Shown: positions 15,001 to 30,000, numbered from the stretch's first letter. The stretch: DNA of 64,000 bases from Valencia hispanica (GCA_963556495.2 OY747704.1:11313501-11377500), one strand, 5' to 3'. Made by a program: numbers and translations. Notes: generated from the sequence alone by a model not told the origin.

Positions 15001-18000
15001 TTAGTATCTGCCGAGCGCGCTATCTAACGTACCAGTTTTCTGTGTCAGGATAATGTAAGCTCCCTGCTGCCAGTGTTTGAGGAGTTTCTGAAGAATGCCC
15101 CGCAGGATGCCAGCTACGACTCTGTGCGTCAGAGTGTAGTTATTCTCATGGGATCTCTGGCCAAACATCTGGATAAAAATGACCCAAAGGTCAAACCCAT
15201 TGTGGCCAAGCTTATAAGTGCTCTCTCCACACCGTCCCAGCAGGTAAACAATTTCTCCTGCATCCAAGCTGTCCAGTCAAATGATTTAGGCTAAGTATTA
15301 CAGGTCCTGAATGGCAGCAGTCATATCTCTGTTTTTAAATACCTTTTTTTGGTTTACAATAATGTAACATTTTCTAAATTATTTTATGTAAATTATCTTC
15401 CAACTCTAGGTCCAGGAATCTGTGGCCGGCTGCTTGCCTCCTTTGGTCCCCGCTATCAAGGAAGATGCAGCAGGAATTGTACGAAATCTGCTGCAGCTGC
15501 TGCTGGAGAGCGACAAATACGCAGAGAGGAAAGGAGCAGCTTACGGACTGGCTGGACTGGTCAAAGGTCTCGGCATCCTAGCACTCAAACAACAGGACAT
15601 CATGACCACGCTAACTGATGCCATCCAGGACAAGAAGAACTTCAGACGAAGGGAAGGTCAGAAAACAGCTTGGTTCTCTGTCTGCAGACGTTCAGCCCAG
15701 TATGTCCTTGTTAATGACCTTAAACACTCATGAGTTTTGTTTGCTTCCTAGGGGATACGATTCAAAAAACATTAAGCAGACTGTTGAATTATTGGTTTTA
15801 TAGGTGTATTGGAGTACTCAAAAAATGTGATTAAATTTCAATTATTTTAAGTATAATGGATTTAAGATCTGCAGCATGCAACCAAGACACAAAAACGGAG
15901 GTTAAATATAAATAGGAGGTTAGTGTGTTAATCAGCATTCACCAGTGAATAAAAATTTATCCCTTTTGTCTTAGTTATCTTTCCGTCTTGCACAATGTCA
16001 AGATTCATCTAAATCCAGGTCCCTTTGTTATGCTCTTTTCTTTTCAGCTCATCCCACAGGTTTTCTATAGGGTTTAGATGTGGGAACTTAAAATAGGCTT
16101 TATTTTGTTTCTGCTGAACCATTTCTGTGTCTATTCGGTCATATGTTTTGGATCATTATCCTGTTGAAAGACCCAGTAATGACTAATTTTTTCACTGTCA
16201 CTGGTAGAGTCCACCAGATATTTAGTAAAAATGCACTGGGAATAAGGGTCAGCTCCTCTAAAGCTGACGCTGTGGTTCTTCAGGTTAGGCAGTCAGTTTC
16301 TGCCTCTAGTTGAGGAGTTCATATACAGTGGCTTGCAAAAGTATTTGGCTCCCTTGAACTTTTCCACATTTTGTCACATTACAGCCACAAGCATGAATCA
16401 ATTTTATTGGAATTCCACGTGAAAGACCAATACAAAGTGGTGTACACGTGAGAAGTGGAACGAAAATCCTACATGATTCCAAACATTTTTTACAAATAAA
16501 TAACTGAAAAGTGGGGTGTGCGTAATTATTCAGCCCCCTGAGTCAATACTTTGTAGAACCACCTTTTGCTGCAATTCCAGCTGCCAGTCTTTTAGGGTAT
16601 GTCTCTACCAGTTTTGCACATCTAGAGACTAGAAATTCTTGCCCATTCTTCTTTGCAAAACAGCTCCAGCTCAGTCAGATTAGATGGACAGCGTTTGTGA
16701 ACAGCAGCTTTCAGATCTTGCCACAGATTCTCAATTGGATTTAGATCTGGACTTTGACTGGGCCATTCTAACACATGGATATGTTTTGTTTTAAACCATT
16801 CCATTGTTGCCCTGGCTTTATGTTTAGGGTCGTTGTCCTGCTGGAAGGTGAACCTCCGCCCCAGTCTCAAGTCTTTTGCAGACTCCAAGAGGTTTTCTTC
16901 CAAGATTGCCCTGTATTTGGCTCCATCCATCTTCTCATCAACTCTGACCAGCTTCCCTGTCCCTGCTGAAGAGAAGCAACCCCAGAGCATGATGCTGCCA
17001 CCACCATATTTGACAGTGGGGATTAAGTGATGTGCAGTGTTAGTTTTCCGCCACAAATAGCGTTTTGCATTTTGGCCCAAAAGTTCCATTTTGGTCTCAT
17101 CTGACCAGAGCACCTTCTTCCACATGTTTGCTGTGTCCCCCACATGGCTTGTGCCAAACTGCAAACGGGACTTCTTAAGCCGCGTTCACACCGGTCAGCG
17201 CGTCCAGGCGTCAAATCGCTCAAACGGACGAAAGTCGACGCTTTAAAATTAAAACCCAGCTGCTTGCACACTTGTGGTCTGCGTCGGCGCGTCAGGGCAT
17301 CAGTGCGTCACGTCATTACGTCAGCGTGCGGGCGTGGATTTGTCTGTTGCTAGTTGTTTACAACATGGCGGATCTTGTCGAGAGAGTGGCTTGGGCTTTA
17401 ATTAATGAAGCCACACAACGTTGAAAGTTAAAAGAAATATATTTAACTGCTTACCTGGCACTCCAATATCCTCCGATATCTTCCTCCAAATCAGATCCGA
17501 TCTCTTCCTGTCTTTGTAAAAAGACGAAGACGGGTCATACAGTTCACGGACATTACATACAGCGACGATCAGTTTGTCCTCCATCTTGAATAAAAAAATT
17601 GCCGATTCCCCCATGGAAGGAGTTACTACGTCAGTACAACGAGTCGCTCTGATTGGTTGACGCCGCGCGTCTGCTGCCCGAAAGTTCAATTTTCCGAACT
17701 TGAGCAGCTGATGCCAGCTGCGCCGACGCGCGCGACTTGCTGCTTGGCAGTTTGACGCCCACTAGATGCGTAGATACCATAGACTTGCATGTAATCTAGC
17801 TGCCCTGCTGCCTGGACGCGCTGACTGGTGTGAACGCGGCTTTATGGTTTTCCTTTAACAATGGCTTTCTTCTTGCCACTCTTCCATAACGGTCAACTTT
17901 GTGCAGTGCACGACTAATAGTTGTCCCTAGGACAGATTCCCCCACCTGAGCTGTAGATCTCGGCAGCTCGTCCAGAGTCACCATGGGCCTCTTAGCTGCA

Positions 18001-21000
18001 TTTCTGATCAGCGCTCTCCTTGTTCGGCCTGTGAGTTTAGGTGGACGGCCTTGTCTTGGTAGGTTTACAGTTGTGCCATACTCCTTCCATTTCTGAATGA
18101 TCACTTGAACAGTGCTCTGTGGGATGTTCAAGGCTTGGGAAATCTTTTTGTAGCCTAAGCCTGCTTTAAATTCCTCAATAACTTTATCCCTGACCTGTCT
18201 GGTGTGTTCTTTGGACTTCATGGTGTTGTTGCTCCCAACATTCTCTTAGACAACCTCTGAGGCCGTCACAGGGCAGCTGTATTTGTACTGACATTAGATT
18301 ACACACAGCTGCACTCTATTTAGTCATTAGCACTCATCAGGCAATGTCTATGGGCAACTGACTGCACTCAGACCAAAGGGGGCTGAATAATTATGCACAC
18401 CCCACTTTTCAGTTATTATTTGTAAGAAATGTTTGGAATCATGTAGGATTTTCGTTCCACTTCTCACGTGTACACCACTTTGTATTGGTCTTTCATATGG
18501 AATTCCAATAAAATTGATCCATGTTTGTGGCTGTAATGTGACAAAATGTGGAAAAGTTCAAGGGGGCCGAATACTTTTGCGAGCCACTGTAGGGCTGGGC
18601 AATAAATAGATTATATCGATATATCGGATTTTCTATTTATGAACATTGAATTTTGGAAAATCAAGAAAAAAAAATAAAAAATTAAATATTCAGTTAAATT
18701 GACTTTAAAAGGATAGTCGGGGGGTACCAACCTTTATGCCATCAGTTAAAATAAAACTATAATTGCTGGGTCTATATATCTCCACTGTGTATGCAGATAC
18801 AGTTTCCCTAACCCTAATCTCAGGCCTGAAACATTCTCTGCAGAAGCTCTGCATTACATGTGCCTTCAGGAACACATGACGGAGATGATTTGCATACTGA
18901 AAATGATGTTGTTGCAGGAGCCCTGTTCGCCTTTGAGATGTTGTGCAACATGCTGGGGAAGCTGTTTGAGCCATACGTGGTCCATGTGCTGCCACACCTC
19001 TTGCTCTGCTTTGGAGATGGAAATCAGTATGTTAGAGAGGTAAGTGGCCACTTTGTCGGATCTGATCTAACCAAGCTGATACAGTGAACAAATAAAGATT
19101 GGAGGGTGTTAGAATTCAGAAGTGAAGCAGAGTAAGTAACATTTTTGGACACATCGCTTTGTAGCTTATGTGTTTTTAATATAGCAAAAAATGTGTCAGG
19201 CAAAAATCATTAAAAATGTATGAGTAGTCAGTAACTTTGTTGTGTTAAGAGAACAGGTCTTGTCCCATTAACAAATCATATGCTGTATCTGCAGTCTGTT
19301 CTACATTGCTGTCACACCTACAGTTGCAAAACATCTTAAGCAGACTTTAATTTCCTTGCAACTCAGTTAAGAAATACCTCATTTTTTTATTGCATGTGAT
19401 CCTTAAGGATTTCTTGCTTATTAATTGTTTTTACCCTCGGATTGTTGCTCATCCCAGGCTGCAGATGACTGTGCCAAGGCTGTGATGAGGAACCTGAGTG
19501 CCCATGGGGTGAAGCTGGTCCTCCCCTCTCTGCTAGTGGCCCTGGAGGAGGAGTCATGGAGGACAAAAGCAGGTAAGATGCACAGGAGGTTTACATCCTG
19601 GGTATTATGTGGTTAAGTATTGCTTTCAAGGAAACAAAAAAAATAATAGAATAATATTTAGAGAGTAGAAAAGAGAAATCCTTAATAGTCCCACATTTTA
19701 TACACATTTCACCTGGCAAATAAACACTGTTATGTTAAACCCTCTTTCATTTCTAATGGTTTTGTTATTAAAATATTCTGGTTTTTACCAGTAAAAAAAA
19801 AAAAAGTTATTTTAATCTATTGTCAAGTGTACAAGAACACAGGAAAGATTCACATTTGGCGATTGGTAATGCAGCTCTTAGTCGATCACGTCTGTGTTGC
19901 TTGCAGGCTCGGTGGAGTTGTTGGGTGCCATGGCCTACTGTGCACCCAAACAGCTATCCTCCTGCCTGCCCAGCATCGTCCCCAAACTGACGGAGGTGCT
20001 GACTGACTCCCACGTCAAGGTGCAGAAGGCTGGCCAGCAGGCCCTCCGACAGATCGGCTCCGTCATTCGCAACCCGGAAATCTTGGGTAAGTGCTCACAT
20101 TCATCTGACAAAGCTACCACCTCAAAGAGCCTGTTTGATCCCCATCTCATTATCCCAAAAATTAAAATAAGTATTTTATGTAAAGTTTTTGAAGAGAAAT
20201 GCTTTACAAAGTGGCGATCAGAAATTGGCCACACAGATCAGTTCATCTCTAACCGGTATTGAACTCCAAGAATTAAGATTAAGGACTGAAGTTTCTGTTT
20301 ATCCAGCTATTACTCCAATCCTGTTGGACGCCCTCACCGATCCATCCAAGAGGACCCAGACGTGCCTGCAGACATTGCTGGACACCAAGTTTGTACACTT
20401 TATCGATGCTCCCTCTTTGGCCCTCATCATGCCTATCGTCCAGAGAGCCTTTCAAGATCGCTCCACTGACACTCGCAAGATGGCCGCACAGATTATCGGC
20501 AACATGTACTCTCTCACTGACCAGAAGGTTTGTAGCTTTAACTCTATATTTATCTTCAAGATGATTTATTGTGAAAATGTGTGTGATGTGTTAGATGATG
20601 TGTTGTACAACGTACAGGATCTGTCACCCTACCTGCCAAGTGTCATTCCTGGACTGAAGGCGTCTCTGCTGGACCCAGTGCCTGAGGTGTGTTTAGTGAA
20701 CGTAAACGGCATGAAATTACTAATATTGACCGATGTCTTCTCTGTATGAAATGTAAGCATCACCATCTTCTCCCCTGTCCAGGTGCGTACAGTCTCAGCC
20801 AAGGCTCTGGGTGCCATGGTTAAGGGGATGGGAGAATCCTGCTTTGACGACCTGCTGCCTTGGCTCATGGAGACTTTGGCATCCGAGCAGAGCTCCGTAG
20901 ACCGCTCTGGAGCTGCACAAGGTCAGTTGTCTTCCTCTTTATCTGTACGAGTCTCGTCACTCATCTGTGTCAGTGATTGAGTGTTTCGATGGTCCTCTCA

Positions 21001-24000
21001 GGTCTTGCTGAGGTAATGGCTGGACTGGGAGTAGAGAAGCTGGATAAGCTGATGCCAGACGTGGTCCAGACTGCCAGCAAGGTGGACATCGCTTCTCACG
21101 TCAGAGACGGTTATATCATGATGTTCATCTATCTGCCTCTAACGTTCGGAGACAAGTTTACCCCCTATGTCGGACCCATCATCCCCTGCATTCTCAAGGT
21201 ACTGTCTGCTCAGAAAGTTTTTATTTTTCATCTCTTTTAGTATGAGTAGATTTTTTTTAGAATTTTTAGTATTTAGAGAAGCTGAATATTAAATTGCCTT
21301 TTCCTCTGATTCTGTCTTTAAGGCTCTGGCTGATGAGAATGAGTATGTGAGAGACACGGCCCTGCGAGCCGGCCAGCGAATCATCAGCATGTACGCTGAG
21401 ACCGCCATCGCTCTGCTGCTTCCTGAGCTGGAACAAGGCCTGTTTGACGACTTGTGGAGAATCAGGTCTGAACATAACACACAGTGATTCATAGCTGTGG
21501 TATATATGTGTATGTGTGTGTGTGTGTGTGTATGTATATATCAGTACTGTGCAAAAGTTTTAGGCAGGTGTGAAAAAATGCTATAATGCAAGATTCATTC
21601 ATTGCTTTTAAATATCAATCAAATATTGCGATTTATCGGCGTATTGATATTTTATGTTAGTATGTATGTATGTATGTCTATAAATATACAGATAATTGGA
21701 AGTGCTTTTGTTGGTTTATAGGTTCAGTTCAGTCCAGCTGCTGGGAGACCTGCTGTTCCATATTTCTGGAGTCACGGGAAAGATGACCACAGAGACGGCC
21801 TCAGAGGACGACAACTTTGGCACTGCCGCATCCAATAAAGTTAGTAGATATTTCCCTCATAATTCCACTGCAGATTGATAGCGATATATTTACATGCCAT
21901 TACAGAAGTATGGCGTTGGTTAGTATTTGGATTATATGTTGCTCCGCTTTGTCCTTCCTCCTCTTAGGCTATCATTTCTGCTTTGGGAGCTGAACGACGG
22001 AACCGCGTGCTGTCAGGCCTCTACATGGGCCGCTCTGACACCCAACTGGTGGTCCGACAGGCTTCTCTTCACGTGTGGAAGATCGTCGTATCAAACACTC
22101 CCCGGACTTTGAGAGAGATCCTCCCAACCCTGTTCTCTCTCCTGCTTGGTTTCTTGGCTTCAACCTGCCCCGACAAGAGAACGGTATTGTTTCATATGAA
22201 TCAGCAAAGCATGCTGTTTTTGTGACGCCTGTTTGAGGCCGTCTCCGTTGTCCGAATCATCCCACAAAGTGTTGTTTACCCTGCTACTGTGGATCTTAGA
22301 TTGCCGCACGGACGCTTGGCGATCTTGTGAGGAAGCTGGGAGAGAAGATCCTCCCAGAGATCATTCCCATCCTGGAGGACGGACTGCGCTCGGACAAGAG
22401 CGACGAGAGGCAAGGCGTCTGCATTGGGCTCAGCGAGATCATGAAGTCCACTAGCAAAGATGCGGTACTTTAACACATGCATGAAGAAGGAAAAGATTAA
22501 AACGTGGTTTAAGTATTGGGATATATGTGAAACATAACTCAGTTGATGTTGTTTCTTCAACAGGTGCTTGTCTTCTCTGAGTCGCTGGTCCCAACTGTGA
22601 GGAAGGCTCTCTGCGACCCCCTAGAGGAGGTCAGAGAGGCTGCAGCCAAAACCTTTGAGCAGCTCCACGCAACCATCGGTCACCAGGCCCTGGACGACAT
22701 CCTGCCTACCCTGTTAAAACAGCTGGTGAACAAAGGGACAATTGTTAAATCCAAAAGACCATTTTAGACCATTTTAGATCTCCTTTATTATATTTTCTCT
22801 TTTCCCAGGATGATGAGGAAACAGCCGAGTTTGCTTTGGATGGACTGAAGCAAGTCATGGCGGTGAAGAGCCGCTCTGTGCTGCCGTATTTGGTTCCAAA
22901 GGTGAGACATCTGTCAGTTTTTCAGTTCAGTCGTGGACGCTGCCTCTGTGATTAAAGTCGTTTTCCTCTGCTGTGTCTTTCAGCTGACTGCTCCCCCTGT
23001 GAATACCCGCGTGTTGGCCTTCCTTTCTGCTGTGGCAGGAGATGCTCTGACGCGTCACCTCGGCGTCATCCTACCCGCCCTCCTCTCTTCACTTAAAGTG
23101 AAGCTTGGAACAGAGGAGGAAGCCCAGGTAGCTCCAGCATTTATTTACTCTTAGTTTGTGGACCTGTTTGTTCTGTCTTTATAATCAATTGGTAGGTGAG
23201 CACAAGTTATGTATAATGTTCAGCTTTATTAATGTAAATGATCACTTGAGTGATAAGCTACAGGTGGCTCCTGATAAATAGGAATATTATTGAAAGCTTA
23301 AAATATTTGTTGTTCAATAAAAAATTTGAACTCATGTAGTCTATATACGCAGAGATATATATTTCAACTCTTTATTTCTGTAAATGTTGATTATTATGCC
23401 TTACGGCTAATGAAAACTATTTGTTTTCCCCCCCAAAAAATTAAGACATTACATTAGACCAAAAAGGATTTTTTTGTGATCCTCCACTAAGAGGGTAAGT
23501 CAAAAAGCTCATGGCTAAAGAGGCTTACTGTTCAAACGGGGTTAAATTCAATCATATTATTGCAAAGTTGAGTGGAGGGAAAAAGTGTATTCGAAAAGCA
23601 ACATGAATAGCTACAGTCTTCAAAGGACTGTGAAATAAAACCCATTCAAGAAGGGGAGATAAAGTATTTTATCGAGTCCAAAGTAAGCCCTGTTGCACCA
23701 GGAAGTTGATTCTTCCCTCTGCTGACAAGCTTCATGGAGATGCTGACCTGCCTACATGGCCAAAGGTAGCAACACCTGCTTTAATGACCAGGGTATCACT
23801 GTGCTTGATTGACCAGCAAACTGGCCTGACCTGAACCCCACAGTAAATCTATGAAGTGTTTTAAAGAGTAAGATGAGAAACAGCAGAATCAACAATTGAG
23901 ACAAGCTGAAAGCTGCTGTTAAAGCAACCTGGACTTCCAGTACACCTCAGCAAAACCACAGGCTGGTCTCCTCCCTGCCACTCAGCATTGATGCAGCAGT

Positions 24001-27000
24001 TTATGCAAAAGATCGCCTAACCAAGTATTGAGGCTATACATTGTTTAACTCACTGAAATGTTTTTATTAAAAGTCCATTAGACTTGTGGAATAATATTCT
24101 TTTTTAGTTTAGTTTTTTTTAGTTCTCTTTAGCCCTAAGCTATAATCATCAAATTTAACTAAATGCTTACAATATATGTGAGTTCATATAAGCTTCACTT
24201 ATCTGCTCATATATTAATTTGATTACCTGCACCTGTTTACCTGAGAGGAAAATCGTGTTTGTAATATTGATTTGTTTAAACAGAGGTAAAACAAGAAAAC
24301 TAAACTAAACTCAAGTTCAAATTGCTAATGACTATTTAGCTGACAATGCCTCTATAAAATTGATCTTGTACAGAACTGCATAAAGTCAACCAGTTTTACA
24401 ATTTAAATCGGACCTAAATGTTTTATTTAAGAGCACCAAGCACAGCACAGCTGTTTATTATTTTAGATTGTTGGTTTTCTTGTACTCTCAGTTGTGCTGA
24501 TCAGTATGGGTTTTTTTTTTGTGTGTGTGTATGTTTTAGTATGTTCAGTTTTTTTGCCCTAGTTTTCTGTTGGCTTATTATTGTCTTTTAAAATGCAAGA
24601 TCCAGCTACTTTCCAGCTATTTCTTTACTTTGCTGATCTGGTTTTTTTATTGAAATGGTTTTGAAAAGATGGTTGTATTTTTTCTGACATTGATTGGGAT
24701 TATTCCACCAACATTAAATAGTTTAATAAATTTGTATCCAGAAGCTTCGAAGCTTTAAACAATGTAAAAAAGGACTTGTCTTTTGGTTCAGGAATTGTGC
24801 AGCTGTCAGGCTGTGATCCTCTCTGTGGAGGATGAAGCGGGTCAGAGGATCATTATCGAAGACCTGCTGGAGGCCACTCGAGGCGCCGACCCCGGCCTCA
24901 GGCAGGCCGCCATCACCATCCTCAACGCTTATTTTGCTCGCACTCGCCTGGATTACAGCGCTCACATACGCACTCTGCTGTCAGGCCTCATCCGCCTCCT
25001 AAACGACTCGAACCCAGAGGTCCTATCACAGAGCTGGGACACCATCAACTCCATCACCAAGGTCTGTTGATGGGAAATTTACATTACAAAGTATGCTGTA
25101 AATATAGCTTGTGTAATAAGAATGTTAACGCTTTCTGAATTCAAAAGCGAGAATGTGGTGTTTGCTCTGTAGAAACTGGATGCTAGCAGTCAGCTGGCAC
25201 TAATCGATGACCTGCATCGTGACATTAAAGCAGTTGCTGCTGACGTGAAGGGTCAGCACCTGCCTGGTTTCTGTCTCCCCAAGAAGGTAAGAAGAAAGCT
25301 CCTAACACCGCAAAAACATTGTGTTGGCCTCCAAGCTTTGGTTCTGTTCTGTTTCGAAATACTTTGTATGCCTCTTCCATCGGAATGAAGAGAACAAATG
25401 GCTGCTAGACAGGGCAACATGGAGTTTATTCCTCAAAAGTGAAAATTAAGTAAAATGTTAATAAAATCTTAGGAATATTAGAAAATGACAAAAAAAAGCC
25501 ACATCTCACTTTCTGTAGGCTTTAGTTAGTCAGTTTATTACAGTACAGTTTAAAAAAATCCCAAAGTACTACTACTACAAAGAGAGCATAAAACAAACCA
25601 GAAGTCTCAAAAATGTAATTAAGTTAGATGAGGCCAAGATGGAGATGTTTAAGCCATAGTGCAAAATACCATGAAAACCTGACACAGCATGTCAACATAA
25701 GCACCTTGTACCAATAATCAAGCACAGACTAGGAAGTTTGATGATTAGGGTTTTCTTTAAAAACCAAGAAACCTTTTCAGTCGCTGATTTCTTAAAGCAG
25801 TCCTGCTGATCTAAATGGTGCAAGAAAGTGGTAAAAGTTTATATCTCAAACCCATCTTTACGCTCTGGCGGTGCCCTAAAGAGAGCTGTTCATAAACAAA
25901 TACCCAAAACCACAAACTGTGGCTCAGAAACTGCATAGGTCCACACAGACCATAATTACTTCCGGTTATTTCTGCTAATCATTGAGTCTAAGTTTTATAC
26001 ATTGTTTCTGACTTTAGGCTTGGCTTTTGTTAAATATTCACACAAAGCAAGATGTAGTATTTTCTCATATTAAAATCTTCTGTTATCCTTTTATTTACTT
26101 GCTTAGGAAACATAATTGACTTTATTTAATGTTATAGACTTGAATGGTTTCTCGAAAAACCTAAAGAGAAGAAAGAAGAAAATAATTAACAGAAAGTTTT
26201 TGAGGGAAAATGCTTAAATTTTCTCTTTTTGTTTAACACAGGGTGTGACATGTATCCTGTCGGTCTTGAGAGAAGGTGTCCTCACAGGCAGCCCTGAGCA
26301 GAAAGAAGAGGCAGCTAAAGCCTTAGGTGGCGTTATCAGACTGACCTCTCCGGAAGCCCTGCGGCCGTCAGTAGTAAACATTACAGGACCTCTTATTCGC
26401 ATCCTGGGAGATCGCTTTGCCTGGACAGTGAAGACAGCTCTGCTGGAGACTCTCACCCTGCTGCTAGCAAAGGTCCAAGGCTTCATAGCTGCTGAACAAC
26501 CCAATCGAATCACCAAAGTTTGTGATGGATGTCTAATCTGCTGTGTTATTACTTCAACAGGTGGGCATCGCCCTGAAGCCCTTCCTACCACAGCTGCAGA
26601 CCACCTTCCTGAAGGCCCTGCAGGATTCCAGCCGTGGGGTGAGACTGAGGGCCGCCGAGGCTCTGGGTCAGCTGGTCTCCATCCACACCAAGGTTGACCC
26701 ACTCTTCACGGAGCAACTCTCAGCTATCCGCAATGCTGAGGACTCTGGAGTCAGGTCAGCCAACAAGTCAGAACTAGTGTTAGGACATTTTTCCCTTCAT
26801 GTAACTTTGATATTAGATTTGTGCCATATTATAGCATCCACAATAGAACGTTTCTGTATTTTCATCTTAGACAGTTGAAACTTCAGAAGAAAAAAACCCA
26901 CTTTTTTTCTTTATTGTCAAACACCAAATCAGAGTGAACTTTTTGGGTTAATAAATATTAACATATTTTTCTATTTGTTAAAAATCAGTATAAAGAAAAA

Positions 27001-30000
27001 GAAATTATGTATTTCTTTATTTTCCTCAAAGTCAGAAGTGCACCTACACTTCCTTAGTATTTGGTAGAATTGCCCTGAAACTGTTTCACTTGATTCAAAC
27101 GTTTCAGGTTTCCTTCCACAAGCTTTCTACAATAGATTGGTGGAATCTTGGCCCACTCCTCTTGACAGAACTGGTGGGACTGGGTCAGGTTTGGAGGCAC
27201 TCGCCTTTTCAGTACTGCCCACAAATTTTCTATGGAATTGAGATCAGGGCTTTGTGATGGGCCCTCCAATACCTTGACTTTGTTGTCCTTAAAGCCACTT
27301 CATAACTGATCTGGAGGTCAGTTTGGGGTCATTTATTTATGGCCCTATGATTCATATAAAAACTGTTCCACGGAACTCTGACATAAGCTAAAAGACCACA
27401 TCACAGAGATCAGAATACTTCATATTTGTCACTCATAATTGCCAAGTTCGATCTGAAAAACGAAGCTATTATATAATCATATGAAGATATGTAAAGAAAG
27501 ACTGCTCTGGAAATTCCAATTTAACATTGATTATAGTCATTTCTTATCTCTTAAGTGATCTACCGATTATTTAGAAATCTAGCCTCGCCTTAAAACAACT
27601 GCCTGGCAGCAGGTGGTAACACAGCTATTATTTGGCTTAGCAGCTACTTTAAAACTAGCATTTAAAAGCTAATTCAAGTACCAGTGCACTAAATGAAAAG
27701 CAGTTAGCAGTTTCACATCAGTTCACCCTGAGTTAATGCATGCCACTATTTTATAGCTACGTGTTACCATTTTGTCTCTTCCTGCTTCTATTTTGTACCC
27801 ACTACCACATTTGTACCTAACCATTTCTTTCTCTTTGTTGATTTATTTGAGCAATTTCCTTCTTATAGTTTTTTATACAAATTCACATTGATATGTTGTA
27901 AAAAGAACTCAAAAGGAGTAGGTTGAAGCAAGAAAGCGTATGTGCACCTACCCCAAATTCAATGCATTTGACATTCATGTATATATTCATCTCATATTTG
28001 TACAATTTGACATTATATTGACATTGAGTATGTTAAATTTGTCTCCCAAAATTTGCTAGATACAAACACTTTACAATACGCTGTACCACACAACGTGATT
28101 GTTGCATTTTATACAGTACAACATTGCACACAACACCGTATGTGTGCCAGTACCCAGACACACATACAGCTACTGCATACAAGGGCCTGTTTGGCAGCCT
28201 GTAATAAGAAAACATCCAGTAACATGCCATTTGTATAGCAGTATTGGTAACAGCAAAAACAAGTGGTAACAACATCGTTATAACTAAAGGTATTCATAGA
28301 AATAAAGCCAAGTAATAACAGATTAAATTAATTTTAGAATTAATGACTAGTTGTAATTATAAAGGTGTGCATTTGAATTTTAGTTTATTCCTCTTTTTCG
28401 TTTGGTATTAAATATGAATTTCTAAGATAAATATACTTCAGCATGAAATAAGATTTACCAATGATTAAAAGAACATGACTCCTGATCAAGCTAAAAGAAC
28501 CACATTTCCTTGCTGTTGACCTCAGGAAGGAAAAACGATTAGCTAGATTTAGTATCTGTCAAAGCAGGTGGCTTGTGGCTCCTTTTCTGTCATTTTTGGT
28601 GCAAAACTACAAAGTTTTAAAGTGGCAAAATGACAATTTCAAGAACACAATATCTTAGGGTGTATTCAGACCTGCACTGTTTGGTCCACTTTAAATGGAC
28701 CAGGGTTCGTTGGACCTTTTATGACCTTTTAACGAATCCTGGTGCGGATCAGAGAACTGGACCGAGACCAACTTTTTTAGGTGGTCTCGGTCCGCTTCCA
28801 AACGGTCTCTGGTGGGGTTCGCTTCAGGTGTGAATACAAACCACTGTTGATCCGAACCAACTCCAGGACACATGTGCCTTTTTGGACTAAACAAGCCACC
28901 GTAGCAAGGTAAGTTCATAACTGGTCCTTCGTCTTCTGTTTTGCCACGGTGCTGCGAGCATGTCATGGGTCAGGGCACGCAGAGCACATCGTCTCCTTCG
29001 GGTTACTGCACGCATTCCCCGACGCCTTTCCAAAATACGAAACAGCGTCGCGAAACCTGCGTTGAATGAGCTGCTCTTGACACTCAATGTGATTTTGCAG
29101 CTCCAATAACAAAAGAAATATGCAGAGCAGCATAGAGCTTCCATGTTTTCCTCCATTTCCGGGTCTGCGCTGTGTGCCGCCGTAGTCATTGCTGTCCAAT
29201 GGCCGCATCGATCGTCACACGCGTGGGTGTGTTTACAAAATATAGCTTACTTGCAAAAAGTACAGTGTGAATGCGAACCGCACCATCCGAAACAAATTAA
29301 GTCCGCTTTTGGTCCGGACCAAACAAGCGGACCAAAGGACTTTTCTGGTCTGAATACACCCTTAGAAAGCAGCTACCTCCTTACACAGAATCAAAACAAA
29401 CTTTGTAGCACAAGGAAATGATGGGAGACATAGATGAGACAACAGCAGCTTCACATGTGGTCTAAAAGTAAACAAAGCAATCTGTAGGTTCAGGCTATAT
29501 GTACGGTACTTATGTGTTTTAGTTGTAAACATTTTCCTTCTGGCAGGTACAGTCATGCTAAAAAAAAAAAAGGAACTCCCTCGATCAACTCCAGGGGTTT
29601 AACTCAGCATTTCTGTTTTTCATTATTTTAATCTAAAGATTGTTACTGCTGCAATCTATTCTTAATATGTCATGATCTAAGTTTAGGGATTAGTGTCCAC
29701 ACCTAATCCGTATCAATTTGAGTTGAGTCTAAAATTTAAAAAGGCTAAACAACCTGATAAAGAAGGCTGGTTCTGTTCTTGGGACAACTGTGGAAAATCT
29801 GGAGATGATAATGCAAAGAAGGATTCTTCATGAAATCAAAAAAATTATGGACAACCCTGAGCATCCTCTTCATGAGACAGTCATACAACAACAGAGCGTC
29901 TTCAGTCGGAGACTTCTTCAGTTTCACTGCAATACAGACAGAAATCCTTCCTGCCCACAGCCATCATCATCTACAACAACTCCTTAAAGAATTAATTATA

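Larger units (their letters stand above)
15049..20527 (+). other. gcn1: gcn1 exons coding the eEF3-like HEAT region
   Basis: Counting codons back from the stop places the family's eEF3-like segment (about residues 1330-1640 in yeast numbering) in the exons from 15049-15243 through 20307-20527. This is the most conserved part: the stretches around [20 protein letters not shown], the [10 protein letters not shown] exon end and [15 protein letters not shown] match vertebrate GCN1 almost residue for residue. In the family this segment contacts the ribosome and the GCN20/ABCF3 partner. The exact limits are approximate because they were transferred by residue counting. Confidence 0.65.

Noticed and set aside
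26214..26702. 162-codon open frame on the minus strand
   Set aside because: It is exactly antisense to two conserved gcn1 exons; the composition is that of a shadow frame and has no domain.
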